DNA from: a virus
Length of the DNA stretch: 64,000 nt
IMG/VR virus record: IMGVR_UViG_3300013286_000012
Coordinates: 1 to 64,000 of that record
Reading direction: 5' to 3' (one strand)
How positions within the stretch are numbered: position 1 is the stretch's first letter; the number at the start of each line of letters is the position of its first letter. Position numbers and translations under genes: made by a program. Shown piece after piece: positions 45,884-54,728 of this stretch. The notes under the pieces were generated by a model, which made no database searches, was not told where the DNA came from, and saw nothing but the letters and a program-made list of their open reading frames with translations.

Positions 45884-46815
45884 AAGTAGGCAGCCTTCCC
45901 TAAAACGGAAGTCTTTGCAGTCTTAATTCCATGCTCAACCTCGGCCTCAGTCATGTCCCCAACGTCTTTTACATCTATGCCACGGTAGTTAAAATAATAC
46001 AAATCCATACCGTATTTGCGAGCCATGACACGTATCTGCTCGTTGGCTGTGTGCCCAGCCTTATCGTTATCAAACGCCGCAATAACCCTTGATGCTCGTC
46101 GCATAATCTTTGCTTGGTCTTCGCTAATAATTGCGCCATAAGTAGAAATTGCGTTGTGACCAAGACCCGTAAGACGGACTGCATCTAACGGGGACTCAAC
46201 AACAATAAGAGTGTGTTTAGAACTCATTACCTGCACACCAAATACAGTCCTTGATTTCTTTACTCCTGCTGGTTGATTTTTAAAAAAACGACCACGGGCT
46301 CCTTTTTCTTGCCAACCTAAAAGCGCACCAGTATCTGGGTCTCTAATAGGAAGAATCCATGCTTCGTTCTTTTCATCCCAAAGAACTCCGTGAACCGTTA
46401 CTGCTCCTCGTATTAAAAACCTTTTCTTTAATTCTATATCTGGTGGAGTTGTGTACACCGCAAGACGAGCCTCAGACATGGCAATCACAGGTTCTTCGGG
46501 TTGCATGTACTCTGGTAAATCTTTAATGCGTCTCATTAAAGAGTCAAGAGGAACCTCTGCACCTTCACCGATAAAATCTTGTGCATCAAAATACGAGATA
46601 CCTTTAATGTCAGCAACTAATGTGTAAATATTTCCTTTATACCCACAAGAAAAACAGATGTGAACTCCTGTTTCAGAGTTAACCCACCATGAAGGATGTT
46701 GGTCTTCTTTTCCTGTACGCTTCTTATGCATTGGGCACAAACCATTAACTTCAACTCCACGCTGCGAATACAGGGGAAGTTCTAAGTTAAGAAGAACTTT
46801 TTCAACATCAATCAC
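45880..46815 (-). CDS. DnaG-type DNA primase
   Basis: 311 residues from a GTG at 46815 that overlaps the helicase stop (GTGA); an upstream GTG at 46845 would overlap more. A CHC2 zinc domain opens the protein: LCPMHKK, then HICFSCGYKG (Cys27, His30, Cys54, Cys57). The TOPRIM region follows: LIVVESPLDAVRL (Glu), ISTYGA, and VIAAFDNDKAG (DxD). A short C-terminal helical part replaces the helicase-binding domain. Makes RNA primers at the fork with the adjacent DnaB-like helicase. Confidence 0.9.
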   Translation of the reverse strand: MIDVEKVLLNLELPLYSQRGVEVNGLCPMHKKRTGKEDQHPSWWVNSETGVHICFSCGYKGNIYTLVADIKGISYFDAQDFIGEGAEVPLDSLMRRIKDLPEYMQPEEPVIAMSEARLAVYTTPPDIELKKRFLIRGAVTVHGVLWDEKNEAWILPIRDPDTGALLGWQEKGARGRFFKNQPAGVKKSRTVFGVQVMSSKHTLIVVESPLDAVRLTGLGHNAISTYGAIISEDQAKIMRRASRVIAAFDNDKAGHTANEQIRVMARKYGMDLYYFNYRGIDVKDVGDMTEAEVEHGIKTAKTSVLGKAAYL

Positions 46816-48062
46816 ACACGGCTCCAGTCGGAGCAGTACTTGCACTTAAAAACTTGGTCTTCGTCGTGAAAACAACCAGTCTCCCAGCGCCAAGTAAGTG
46901 CGGTCTCTGTAGGTCCACAGTTACGGCTTGCAACTACTTTGAGGTTGCGAAGTTCTTCATCTTCATCAATGGGTTCAAGACCCAAGATGACGTCAGAGTC
47001 TTGGAAGAATGATGATGAGTAACCAATTGAGTCCGCAGTTACTTTTCCAGCACGCATCTTCCACAACAATGTCTGTGTAGTAATAACAATAGGTTTATCA
47101 ATACGCTGTGCTAATCGCTTCATACCACGAGTAATGTTAGTGATGGCTTGAGGGGTATTCATCTCACCACTAACTTCATCAAGCATCAAATACACACCGT
47201 CAACAAACACGATGTCTGGTTTAGTTTGCTCAATCTTTGCCGCTAATGCTGAGACAGTAATTCCATTCACTGCGTCTACCAAGTGAAATGGGTGCTCTTT
47301 CTCCATGTCATTTAACATATCAATAAGCCTTGACTCTTCTGGTGGTAATAGTTTTCCACGACGATAACGTCCATGAGAAATATGAGCACGCATGGCATCG
47401 TGACGCTGTTGTTGTTCATGATTGTTCATTTCAAAAGATTGAAACATCGGTGTCTTACCTTGCAGGTGGATATTGATAGCCATCTTTAATGCAATTTGTG
47501 ACTTACCAGTTTTTGGTGGAGCAATAATTGTTACTAATTGCCCACCTTGCAAACCTGCAGTTGCTTCATCAATTTTTGCAAAACCTGTTGGAATACCTAA
47601 GAACTCTGCATTCTGTAACGATTGATAATCCTTGTAACGTTGTTCTGTATTTTTTGTTAAGTCAATCTCGTGAGTGCCAAGGACACCTTGTTCATTAACT
47701 CTAGTGATGGTGCGTTCCATTGCCAGCAATGCCGCATCGTGGTTGTTGTCTTGCAATTCCTCAATTGCGGATTCCAAACCTTGACGAGTAAGCATGCGGC
47801 GTCGAAAATCAACCATCGTGTCAAGCAAGTATTCGATGCTGTCTTGAACATCAAGAATTTTGTAATTTGGGTAATGGTCTTTAACTGTAACTGATGTTGG
47901 AACTTCGCTGTACTCGCCATAGTGTTGGCGAACAAAAGACCACACTCTTTTGTTTTCGTCATCTAAAAACCAGTTCTCAGATACCCCACGTGAGAGAGCA
48001 GGGACAATATCTCGGTCACGAATAACTTTACTAACTAACCGTGCCTCATTGTCTGCTGCCAC
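46812..48062 (-). CDS. DnaB-like replicative helicase
   Basis: 416 residues. An N-terminal helical domain (NEARLVSKVIRDRDIVPALS) is followed by the RecA-like lobe with Walker A APPKTGKS (181-188), MNNHEQQQRHDAMRA, Walker B IVFVDGVYLML, and late VVASRNCGPTETALTWRW. The C-terminus carries CKYC, an added Cys pair. It unwinds DNA ahead of the family A polymerase and is presumably loaded by the DnaC-like ATPase coded 700 bases upstream. Confidence 0.85.
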   Translation of the reverse strand: MAADNEARLVSKVIRDRDIVPALSRGVSENWFLDDENKRVWSFVRQHYGEYSEVPTSVTVKDHYPNYKILDVQDSIEYLLDTMVDFRRRMLTRQGLESAIEELQDNNHDAALLAMERTITRVNEQGVLGTHEIDLTKNTEQRYKDYQSLQNAEFLGIPTGFAKIDEATAGLQGGQLVTIIAPPKTGKSQIALKMAINIHLQGKTPMFQSFEMNNHEQQQRHDAMRAHISHGRYRRGKLLPPEESRLIDMLNDMEKEHPFHLVDAVNGITVSALAAKIEQTKPDIVFVDGVYLMLDEVSGEMNTPQAITNITRGMKRLAQRIDKPIVITTQTLLWKMRAGKVTADSIGYSSSFFQDSDVILGLEPIDEDEELRNLKVVASRNCGPTETALTWRWETGCFHDEDQVFKCKYCSDWSRV

Positions 48063-48077
48063 TTATTACCCCAAGGA

Positions 48078-48494
48078 TTAGATGTTGTCTATTTGTACAC
48101 CAGCGGAACCGTATTGTGCAACTCGTGCAGGAATATCCAACACAGCCTTTAAATTTGGTCGGTAAGGCAAACCAGCAACTAACTCTTGAGAATCCTCATA
48201 AAGTTGCCAATAGTTAAATGGATTAACTACGCGTCGTTCTAACTTTTCAAATGCTTTATCAAGTAAATCTTCAGTCCAGCCTTCGCTTTCAAATCCAGCC
48301 AACTCTAAAGATATCTCGTACTTATTTGACATTACCCATAGTTTGTTAGCATTTTGCAAATCAATGTTTCCTATTTTAGAAGAGACTTTTTTTATTAAAA
48401 AAGTTTTGGTTTCTTCTTTAATTAAACTGATGACTAAATCTGTAACGCACACTATTTGAGGAGAGGAGACATTTGAGATGTCTCCATTTTTCAT
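48078..48494 (-). CDS. hypothetical protein
   Basis: 138 residues, mixed alpha/beta, starting MKNGDISNVSSPQIVC. The middle is Lys-rich (EETKTFLIKKVSSKIG), the C-terminal part helical. Between the helicase and the SWIM protein genes; overlaps the latter by four bases. Unrecognised. Confidence 0.55.
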   Translation of the reverse strand: MKNGDISNVSSPQIVCVTDLVISLIKEETKTFLIKKVSSKIGNIDLQNANKLWVMSNKYEISLELAGFESEGWTEDLLDKAFEKLERRVVNPFNYWQLYEDSQELVAGLPYRPNLKAVLDIPARVAQYGSAGVQIDNI

Positions 48495-48799
48495 AGGACT
48501 TCTACCTTGGCGTATTTCACTATAAAATCACGAAATTTAACAGCATCATCGCTAGCATCTACGGCTAATTCTTCGGAGATTTTATTTGGAACAAGGATTG
48601 AATAATTTCCTCTATTCATACGCATTTTTTCTTTAACAAAATCAGAATGTTTACATACGGAAGTTTTGCGCCATACAGGGCAATTACAACGGGTGTTCTG
48701 TGTGCTGGTATCAACCTCAACTTCAAAGATACCAGCAGCCTGAGAAGAGATAAAAAGTTGAACTGTTCTCCAGGAACTCTTCATGCTCATACCTTTCAT
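48491..48799 (-). CDS. SWIM zinc-finger protein
   Basis: 102 residues. TRCNCPVWRKTSVCKHSDFV fits the SWIM motif C-x-C-x(n)-C-x-H, a DNA/protein-binding zinc fold also found next to SNF2-type helicases. SWIM-containing proteins are known in recombination and repair. A beta N-terminus (TVQLFISSQAAGIFEVEV) precedes it. Overlaps the loader gene by four bases. Confidence 0.7.
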   Translation of the reverse strand: MKGMSMKSSWRTVQLFISSQAAGIFEVEVDTSTQNTRCNCPVWRKTSVCKHSDFVKEKMRMNRGNYSILVPNKISEELAVDASDDAVKFRDFIVKYAKVEVL

Positions 48800-49518
48800 T
48801 GTGCGGCTCGTAAGTCTTCTCCAATTATAGGGACTCGAACGAATGCTTCATTGGCAAACGATGCCATGGCTTCCTTGTACACCGCTTCCCAATTCTCCAA
48901 CCTTACATTAGTAGTAACAATAGTAGGAAGAGCCTTGTCATACCTTAAACGCAGAATTTCATCAAATGAAGAATCGTTGTATTCAGAGCCGTACTCTTTT
49001 CCTAAATCATCTATTACCAAAACTCTAACGTTTAACCAATCAAACTTAGAGCGACCATGAAAACCGTCTAATTCGTACATGGCATCCCGTTTGTCGTCTG
49101 GCATTGCATCAAAAGTTGATTTTTTACGAGACAAGAACTCAGGGTAAGTCATGTAGTAGATGGGCTTAAATGCAAGTCCATAGTCTTTCTGGTTAGCGCC
49201 AAGAACTTTGCATGCCTCGGCATCGTTGTCAGGTAGTCGACGGAGGAACTCCATTGCGGCTACAACGGCGTGCGTCGTCTTGCCGATGCCAGGACCGCCA
49301 TCAAATAGCAGACCAACGCCATTGATACCAATGTTGCCAATCTGTTTGATGACGTGCCCGTTAGTGGCATCCTCAATCCATGTCGCTACTTCTTCTGGAA
49401 AATCTCCAGCACGGTCGACGATATCTTGTGGCTCAAGACCAAAAAATCGACGCGGAATATTTGAGGTACGAGTTAGCCAATGACGTTTAAGTGATGACAA
49501 CTCGTTTATGTCGTACAT
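48796..49518 (-). CDS. DnaC/IstB-like helicase loader ATPase
   Basis: 240 residues. Walker A GGPGIGKT (74-81), Walker B VRVLVIDDLGKEY, sensor TIVTTNVRLENW and a C-terminal RVPIIGED region with Arg match the AAA+ DnaC/DnaI/IstB family. The N-terminal 55 residues (SSLKRHWLTRTSNIPRRF) would bind the helicase. It sits just before the DnaB-like gene in the transcription order. Confidence 0.85.
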   Translation of the reverse strand: MYDINELSSLKRHWLTRTSNIPRRFFGLEPQDIVDRAGDFPEEVATWIEDATNGHVIKQIGNIGINGVGLLFDGGPGIGKTTHAVVAAMEFLRRLPDNDAEACKVLGANQKDYGLAFKPIYYMTYPEFLSRKKSTFDAMPDDKRDAMYELDGFHGRSKFDWLNVRVLVIDDLGKEYGSEYNDSSFDEILRLRYDKALPTIVTTNVRLENWEAVYKEAMASFANEAFVRVPIIGEDLRAAQ

Positions 49519-49533
49519 GTGCCCCCAAGTTAA

Positions 49534-49821
49534 TTAAAGAATAATTTTAAATGCAACTGAGCCAGTAAAATTAACTGGCTTGTCTTTAATGTCTTTTGCA
49601 TCTGTAGCAGCCATCTTAACGCTCTTCTTAGTTGTATTAGCAAGAACCATAGCCTTTATCCAACGTTTGCCTGCTGATGCGTTAGAGAACGCCTGACGGC
49701 CTGATGCGGAAGGCTGTTCGACATCGTCACGAACCACTGAAAACTCTCCGAGCCATGCTCCGCCTTTTTCTTGGTTCTTGATAAGTTCTGCTTCAAACAC
49801 TGCATTAATTTTTTTAACCAT
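49534..49821 (-). CDS. small hypothetical protein
   Basis: 95 residues, mixed, basic (WIKAMVLANTTKKSVKM), with beta strands at both ends (INAVFEAELI; FTGSVAFKIIL). Its start overlaps the Cys-rich mini gene. No homology. Confidence 0.55.
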   Translation of the reverse strand: MVKKINAVFEAELIKNQEKGGAWLGEFSVVRDDVEQPSASGRQAFSNASAGKRWIKAMVLANTTKKSVKMAATDAKDIKDKPVNFTGSVAFKIIL

Positions 49822-49936
49822 TGTTAGTTGCCCCTAATTCTTCTTTGACGATATTACGAATATCTTCTTTTGTTATTTGACATCCGCATTGGCTGCCACA
49901 TTGACAAGAGGAACCTGTCATCTCTACTGGAATCAT
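49814..49936 (-). CDS. 40-residue Cys-rich mini protein
   Basis: MIPVEMTGSSCQCGSQCGCQ: four Cys within nine residues (C-x-C-x3-C-x-C), reminiscent of a metallothionein-like or copper-binding knot, then a helix (DIRNIVKEELG). ATGA with the initiator gene and an eight-base overlap with the next. Unknown. Confidence 0.5.
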   Translation of the reverse strand: MIPVEMTGSSCQCGSQCGCQITKEDIRNIVKEELGATNNG

Positions 49937-50901
49937 TTACTTGCTCCTAATCGTTTTTCATAGCGCTCTAATTGTGCACGACCAGAGAGCGAGTTCTGGA
50001 ACACACGACCATCGCTGGCTGTGAGAATGCCTGTCTTTATGGAAGTCTCCACTGGTGCATTGATTTTTGTCAAACCAAGGTTGGCTCGCGCTTGATTCAT
50101 CTTCTTGCCAAAAGAAGCGAGGTACTTCTTGTAAAGGAAGGGTGCCTCATCGCCAATCTGTTCAAAGTTCCTTTCATCCGCAATAAAAAGACGAAGCAAC
50201 TCTAATTCAATTAAGGCTGTGGTGTTGTATTGCCCTCTGAATTTTGCAAGGGCTCCTGATAGCGATTTGACGTTGACGGTACCTGGAAGTAGCGGGTATA
50301 AGCGGCCCACCTGATAACTAAACTCTGCAGCGACGTCCATCGGCGTCCACTCATGTTCTGGTCGCTTTCCACGGGTCTTGGGGTCGGACTTTTTAATCCG
50401 TGGCTGCTTTGCCTCTTTTGGTTCGACAAGTCCGAATCCTGCGAGTTCATCTCCATCATCTTCCCATTTTCTCATAGGTACCTTTATTTCTTTGAGGAAA
50501 TCCTTTTCCTCAATATCTTTTAATTTATAACTATCTTGGCTATTAGGTACTAATGGCTTATCTACTATTTGGCTACGTGACTTATAGCCATGTGAGGTGC
50601 GGTAATTCTCAGTGCGGTAATTTTCAGCATCAGTGCGGTAATTTTTGACAACCTCGTACCAGTCCATTCCCTTAAAACCATTGGCTCTCCTGCTCTGGCT
50701 GCGAGTAAGAAAGCCGCCCTCTTCCAAGGCTTTGAGGGCCGTTCTGACAGTTCGGTCAGAAGTTTTGCCAGTCTTTGTACCCAACTCGGCTACGGATGTC
50801 TTAAAACGCCCTCCAGAGCCTTGTAGATGGCATATGGTGGCGAGCAGTCGGAACTGATAATCGGTTAGTTGAGAGGTATACGCCTCAGCAGGGATTTTCA
50901 C
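49933..50901 (-). CDS. replication initiator-like winged-helix protein
   Basis: 322 residues. The N-terminal 75 residues (FRLLATICHLQGSGGRFKTS, then TGKTSDRTVRTALKALEEGGFL) form a winged helix as in phage O/DnaD-type initiators, followed by a linker containing three NYRT repeats (encoded by iteron-like DNA at 50596-50647), an acidic-basic linker and a C-terminal helical part. As the first replication gene with internal repeats and a loader, helicase and primase downstream, it is a good initiator candidate. Alternative: a transcriptional regulator. Confidence 0.6.
   Translation of the reverse strand: MKIPAEAYTSQLTDYQFRLLATICHLQGSGGRFKTSVAELGTKTGKTSDRTVRTALKALEEGGFLTRSQSRRANGFKGMDWYEVVKNYRTDAENYRTENYRTSHGYKSRSQIVDKPLVPNSQDSYKLKDIEEKDFLKEIKVPMRKWEDDGDELAGFGLVEPKEAKQPRIKKSDPKTRGKRPEHEWTPMDVAAEFSYQVGRLYPLLPGTVNVKSLSGALAKFRGQYNTTALIELELLRLFIADERNFEQIGDEAPFLYKKYLASFGKKMNQARANLGLTKINAPVETSIKTGILTASDGRVFQNSLSGRAQLERYEKRLGASK
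50596..50647 (-). repeat. three iteron-like repeats in the initiator gene
   Basis: TGCGGTAATT at 50598-50607, 50613-50622 and 50634-50643, within longer copies reading (A/G)GTGCGGTAATT(C/T)TCA, 15 and 21 bases apart. On the coding strand they encode NYRT three times. Initiator genes of several phages (e.g. lambda O) carry their origin inside the gene, so this is an origin candidate. Confidence 0.55.
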
Positions 50902-51476
50902 AGGTCTTCGTCAAAGGGCGAGATGTCTTTCATATCGTCCTCCTCGGCTATGCGGTCTCGGATAGTCTCACTAAGGACCTCCAGTACCGCAGAGGTTACA
51001 TATGCTGCAAGGCTTTCTGCAAATAGTGTCAAGGTGGAGGCCATGACATCGTATAGTTCTTCTGTATCGGTGTCCTTGTCGTAGTCAATCTCAATGATAT
51101 CCAAACCGTCAGTTATATCCCACATCTCTAGACCGTAGTCTTCTAATGAGTGCAGTACGGCGTGAGCCTCAAGGCTGTCATCCCAGACCATTGCAAGTAC
51201 ATCATGTGGCTCAATGTGCCTCATGACTTCTTTAATGGGGTTGGAACATATGGTGATGTTCTCATGAGGGATGTGCTCTATGCCTTCTGTTTCTGAAACA
51301 AAAAGAGTAAATGAAACATCGTATGAGAGCATTGCTTTAAGGGCGCTCTTTACAAAGTTGTTGTTATTGGCTACTGCTAAAAAAATATGGGCTTCATCAA
51401 ATTTTTCTAACAGTTGTTCTAGACCATCAGTTACATCTGCATTTTCATCAAAACTAATAACAGCAATACGTTTCAT
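50898..51476 (-). CDS. alpha/beta hypothetical protein
   Basis: 192 residues from the ATG at 51476 (TGATG with the gene before). MKRIAVISFDENADVTDGLE, HIFLAVANNNN and SFTLFVSETEG are alternating strands and helices of a Rossmann-like type, with a long acidic C-terminus. It lies between a membrane protein and the initiator gene. Family unrecognised. Confidence 0.55.
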   Translation of the reverse strand: MKRIAVISFDENADVTDGLEQLLEKFDEAHIFLAVANNNNFVKSALKAMLSYDVSFTLFVSETEGIEHIPHENITICSNPIKEVMRHIEPHDVLAMVWDDSLEAHAVLHSLEDYGLEMWDITDGLDIIEIDYDKDTDTEELYDVMASTLTLFAESLAAYVTSAVLEVLSETIRDRIAEEDDMKDISPFDEDL

Positions 51477-51748
51477 CACATGTTACGCATTCGTGGAAGG
51501 TTAGTTACAACTGGTTTATTTAACTGCTTACTAATCCAAACAGCAACAAATGCTGCGGCAGGAATTGCTACTGCAATATAGTGAAGTGGTGCATCAAGCA
51601 GCAAAATTCCTAACGCACTAAGTGGAAGCGTTAAGAATTTATTGAGGGCTCCAACGCCAAGTGCATCCATAGTTATTAGGTTTAAAAACTCAATAACATA
51701 AGCAATAGCAGTTCCAGTAATGATTATCGATATAAGTAGGTCCGTCAT
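51476..51748 (-). CDS. small multi-span membrane protein
   Basis: 90 residues with an N-terminal span (LLISIIITGTAIAYVIEFL), a second hydrophobic region (FLTLPLSALGILLLDAPLHY) and a third (IAVAIPAAAFVAVWI). Basic end. Possibly a holin-type protein, though far from the endolysin; directly between tail and replication genes. Confidence 0.55.
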   Translation of the reverse strand: MTDLLISIIITGTAIAYVIEFLNLITMDALGVGALNKFLTLPLSALGILLLDAPLHYIAVAIPAAAFVAVWISKQLNKPVVTNLPRMRNM

Positions 51749-51758
51749 GGCCCAGATA

Positions 51759-53696
51759 CTACACCGTTAGGTTGTTTCCTTCCACCCCTGAATATGACCT
51801 GACTACCCAAAAAGCATTCATCGGAACCCAATCATTAAGAGTTTTTTCTAATCTTGATATTTTTTGAACTTTGTTTGGATAAAGGTGGGAATACGAGTTA
51901 TTGCTTGACCCTTCCCAAACAACCCCAAAATCAGAAGGCAAATTTCCATCAAAATAGTCTGATGCTTTGTTTGCTTTTTCAAATTGAATACAGTCTAAAT
52001 ATACAGTTCCAGAAGTTCCTTTAAAAGCAATTTCGTAAGTAACAACCCCTAAATCAAGTGCATTAGTTAGATGAGTAATTGAAAATTCAGCCCAACTATT
52101 TGTTGCAGAAATAGTATAAAGATTTTCTGTTTGAACTATGCTTCCAGCGCTGTTGCGTCCGATAAAAGTAACGTCTACGTTTACATTAGATTTTATAAGT
52201 CCTGCCATAGTGTAGTAAGTGCCTTGTTCAATAGGTATAACGTTTGAAGTAAATGACCATATCCCTGTTCCAATTATTTTTGCACTACTGGTTCCAGAAT
52301 AAGACAGGTTTGATACGTCAGAGTTTTTTGCTGCTGTTGCCGCACCAGCAAGCGTCCAACTATCTGTTACATTATTTTCAAAAGAAGGATTCTTAACAAA
52401 ATTAGTTTTAGTTGGGCTTAAAAAAATGTCAATAGCACGCGCTTCATGGTAGTCAACAGTAATACCTGATTGCAAGGATACTTGGTCTACATAATAAGTT
52501 CCTGCATTATTTGAAATAATATTAATTCCTGCATAAATAGCATTTACTGGAGCAGTTGCTGTATTACTTAAAGATTTCCAAGTATTGTTTGCTGCAACTG
52601 TAGAGGCTGTGCTGGCGCTTATAAATGTTCCTGTATAATCAAACCATCTAATATTAATGCTTACATTTCCTGCACTTGCTGGAGATTTTATTTTGCAAGA
52701 CGCTGTATACGCTATTCCTGTTGTAATTGGAATGCCTTTTGTAATTGGTTCAGCATTACCAAGCGACATAGTAAATCCACCTGATGCGATTAACTTACAA
52801 GCATTTATAGTATCAATGACGTTATCACCAGATGCAGGTAGTTGTTCTTGACTTACAGAGGCCGTAGCCGTAGTAAAAACCCAATTGCCTAATCCGCCAT
52901 AAAACGTTGAGTCTTGCACAGACAGTAGCAAATTAGGTGACACCGTAATGGTTGGATTAAATCCAGTTAGAGACTCAACATAAGTACCTAACGATAATGC
53001 TGTTCCTTTTCTGCTATACATATACAAGGCTTCACGTATAAGTCGCTTTTGATTTTTAGTAGGTAATGCTGGTTCTGGACTTAATCCAAAGTTATTTCTG
53101 TAGGCAGCCAATAATTGAAGGGGAGTCTCTAACCCCGTATGCGTTGGTCGCAACAAGTCTAAGTAAGACATTGCCTCTTCTTGCGAAAACAATAGGCCAT
53201 CCATGTACTTATACAATGAAGAAGAGTTGTCTATAGACCCTAAAGGACTTTGTTCTTTTGTTGTAAAGACTCTTGGAAGAATGCCCATAAATTGATTTTG
53301 AGTATTGTGACTTGATGGAATAACTGCAGTAATAGAGCCTGCAACTCTCCATATTTTTTCTACAGTAAAAATAAAAAAACGATAGTAAGTTTGACGTCCA
53401 GGCACAAAAGGAATGTCATTTGGATTATTTTCCCCATCTACAAAATAAGAACGAGAAACTGTTCCTTCTGTAGCAAACTCATCAAAAATAATAATTCCGT
53501 CTTCAGCAGTTTCTGAAAAACCTGATTGATTTCTAACTAAACGAACACGAGAAAATGTTCCTCTAGGAGTTTGCCATTGCAAATAGACTCGATTAAAATC
53601 AAGAACCAAAATTCCCATTGGTTCTACGGAATAGATTAATTTTGCAAGAGCACCATATTTAGATGCGCCATAATAATTTACGCCATATTTAGCCAC
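51759..53696 (-). CDS. tail/baseplate protein with carbohydrate-binding modules
   Basis: 645 residues, GTG start at 53696 behind AAAGGTGG. Residues about 20-125 form a fibronectin-III-like domain (MGILVLDFNRVYLQWQTPRG...). Residues about 140-260 resemble the tail protein I / wedge region (YMDGLLFSQEEAMSYLDLLR). From about 255 on, two beta-jelly-roll-like, Asn/Ser/Thr-rich modules resemble CBM-type sugar-binding domains (GLGNWVFTTATAS...; NVTDSWTLAGAATAAKNS). It probably connects the baseplate to host glycans. Confidence 0.7.
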   Translation of the reverse strand: MAKYGVNYYGASKYGALAKLIYSVEPMGILVLDFNRVYLQWQTPRGTFSRVRLVRNQSGFSETAEDGIIIFDEFATEGTVSRSYFVDGENNPNDIPFVPGRQTYYRFFIFTVEKIWRVAGSITAVIPSSHNTQNQFMGILPRVFTTKEQSPLGSIDNSSSLYKYMDGLLFSQEEAMSYLDLLRPTHTGLETPLQLLAAYRNNFGLSPEPALPTKNQKRLIREALYMYSRKGTALSLGTYVESLTGFNPTITVSPNLLLSVQDSTFYGGLGNWVFTTATASVSQEQLPASGDNVIDTINACKLIASGGFTMSLGNAEPITKGIPITTGIAYTASCKIKSPASAGNVSINIRWFDYTGTFISASTASTVAANNTWKSLSNTATAPVNAIYAGINIISNNAGTYYVDQVSLQSGITVDYHEARAIDIFLSPTKTNFVKNPSFENNVTDSWTLAGAATAAKNSDVSNLSYSGTSSAKIIGTGIWSFTSNVIPIEQGTYYTMAGLIKSNVNVDVTFIGRNSAGSIVQTENLYTISATNSWAEFSITHLTNALDLGVVTYEIAFKGTSGTVYLDCIQFEKANKASDYFDGNLPSDFGVVWEGSSNNSYSHLYPNKVQKISRLEKTLNDWVPMNAFWVVRSYSGVEGNNLTV

Positions 53697-53708
53697 AAGT
53701 TACCACCT

Positions 53709-54092
53709 TTACGAACTCAAATCGCCAGATAACAACCACTCATTTGTTCCAATTTTTATTAATCTAATTTCAGAATATTGTCCAGCAGTTTTAACATAAC
53801 TACTTTTTGACCTAAGTGTGACGCCAACACCAGCAGCAACTGTTATAACTCCGCTTCCTTTTTGAAGTACTACAAAAGTTTGACCATCAATAAAAGGATA
53901 AGTTGTTTCTGGTGGTATTGTTAGAGTTATGCTGCTACTACTATTAAACACTATGGCTTTACTAATGTCGTTTGCGCTAAGAGTGTAGGCTGTTGCAGTG
54001 CTATTATTTATAAATCTTTGATGTGCTGTAGGAAAAGCAGAAGCAACCGCAAGCCATTCACTTCCCGTCCAAATGTACGAAGCCTTTGCCAT
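53709..54092 (-). CDS. tail fibre/receptor-binding-like protein
   Basis: 127 residues. The repeated beta pattern AYTLSANDISKAIVFNSSSS, then LTIPPETTYPFIDGQTFVVL and VTVRS-type strands is the trimeric-fibre tip motif found in many phage tail proteins. Between the CBM-bearing tail protein and the next tail protein. Likely part of the adhesion device. Confidence 0.6.
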   Translation of the reverse strand: MAKASYIWTGSEWLAVASAFPTAHQRFINNSTATAYTLSANDISKAIVFNSSSSITLTIPPETTYPFIDGQTFVVLQKGSGVITVAAGVGVTLRSKSSYVKTAGQYSEIRLIKIGTNEWLLSGDLSS

Positions 54093-54093
54093 G

Positions 54094-54666
54094 CTAGCCT
54101 CCCATTAACATTAAAGTGTCTACTATTGACGCGCCAGTTGTAACTAACGTTGCATCTACATTAGTAGACGAATCAACCCAAATAGTTCCAGCGGCAAAAT
54201 CTGAGCCAGTTGGTTGAGTTGCTGCGTATATTACTGGTACAAGTTCTTTTCCTCGTGTGTAGATAGTTCCGTTTGGTTGTACTTTAGTTACTACTGTAGA
54301 ATCAGATTTTTGAAATTCAATAAGGTTTGCGCTTTGGCTAGAGACAGCCTTTACAACAAGACTGGTTGTGCTTGTTAATGTTGATTGAATGGTTGAACCG
54401 CCGCTTGGAGAAACTGCCGTGCGGTCGTAAACCGATTTAATTCCGTACTCAATATTAGCAATTCTGTCTTTTAAGGTATTCCAGGATGTGGTGATAAGGT
54501 CAAAAGACCCGACCCATCCAGAACCAGTCTTAATGCTAGTTCCCAAATTTGATTCAATAGAGTTAACTTCATCTTGCAGGCTGTTTACATGCTCAGCAAG
54601 GACAGTATCAGTAAAGTCTACTTTTGTAGTAAAAGATTTTACTGTTGAGGGGTACTGGGCTGTCAC
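54094..54666 (-). CDS. tail fibre-like protein
   Basis: 190 residues, GTG start behind GGAAG. A coiled coil (LAEHVNSLQDEVNSIESNL) and a beta-rich C-terminal half (FAAGTIWVDSSTNV) as in short phage fibres. Unrecognised family; position in the tail run gives the assignment. Confidence 0.6.
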   Translation of the reverse strand: MTAQYPSTVKSFTTKVDFTDTVLAEHVNSLQDEVNSIESNLGTSIKTGSGWVGSFDLITTSWNTLKDRIANIEYGIKSVYDRTAVSPSGGSTIQSTLTSTTSLVVKAVSSQSANLIEFQKSDSTVVTKVQPNGTIYTRGKELVPVIYAATQPTGSDFAAGTIWVDSSTNVDATLVTTGASIVDTLMLMGG

Positions 54667-54728
54667 TTAACTTCCTTTCAAACCTGTCGGTCTATTTTCT
54701 CTGGTTTACTACGTATTTACTGCCTTAA

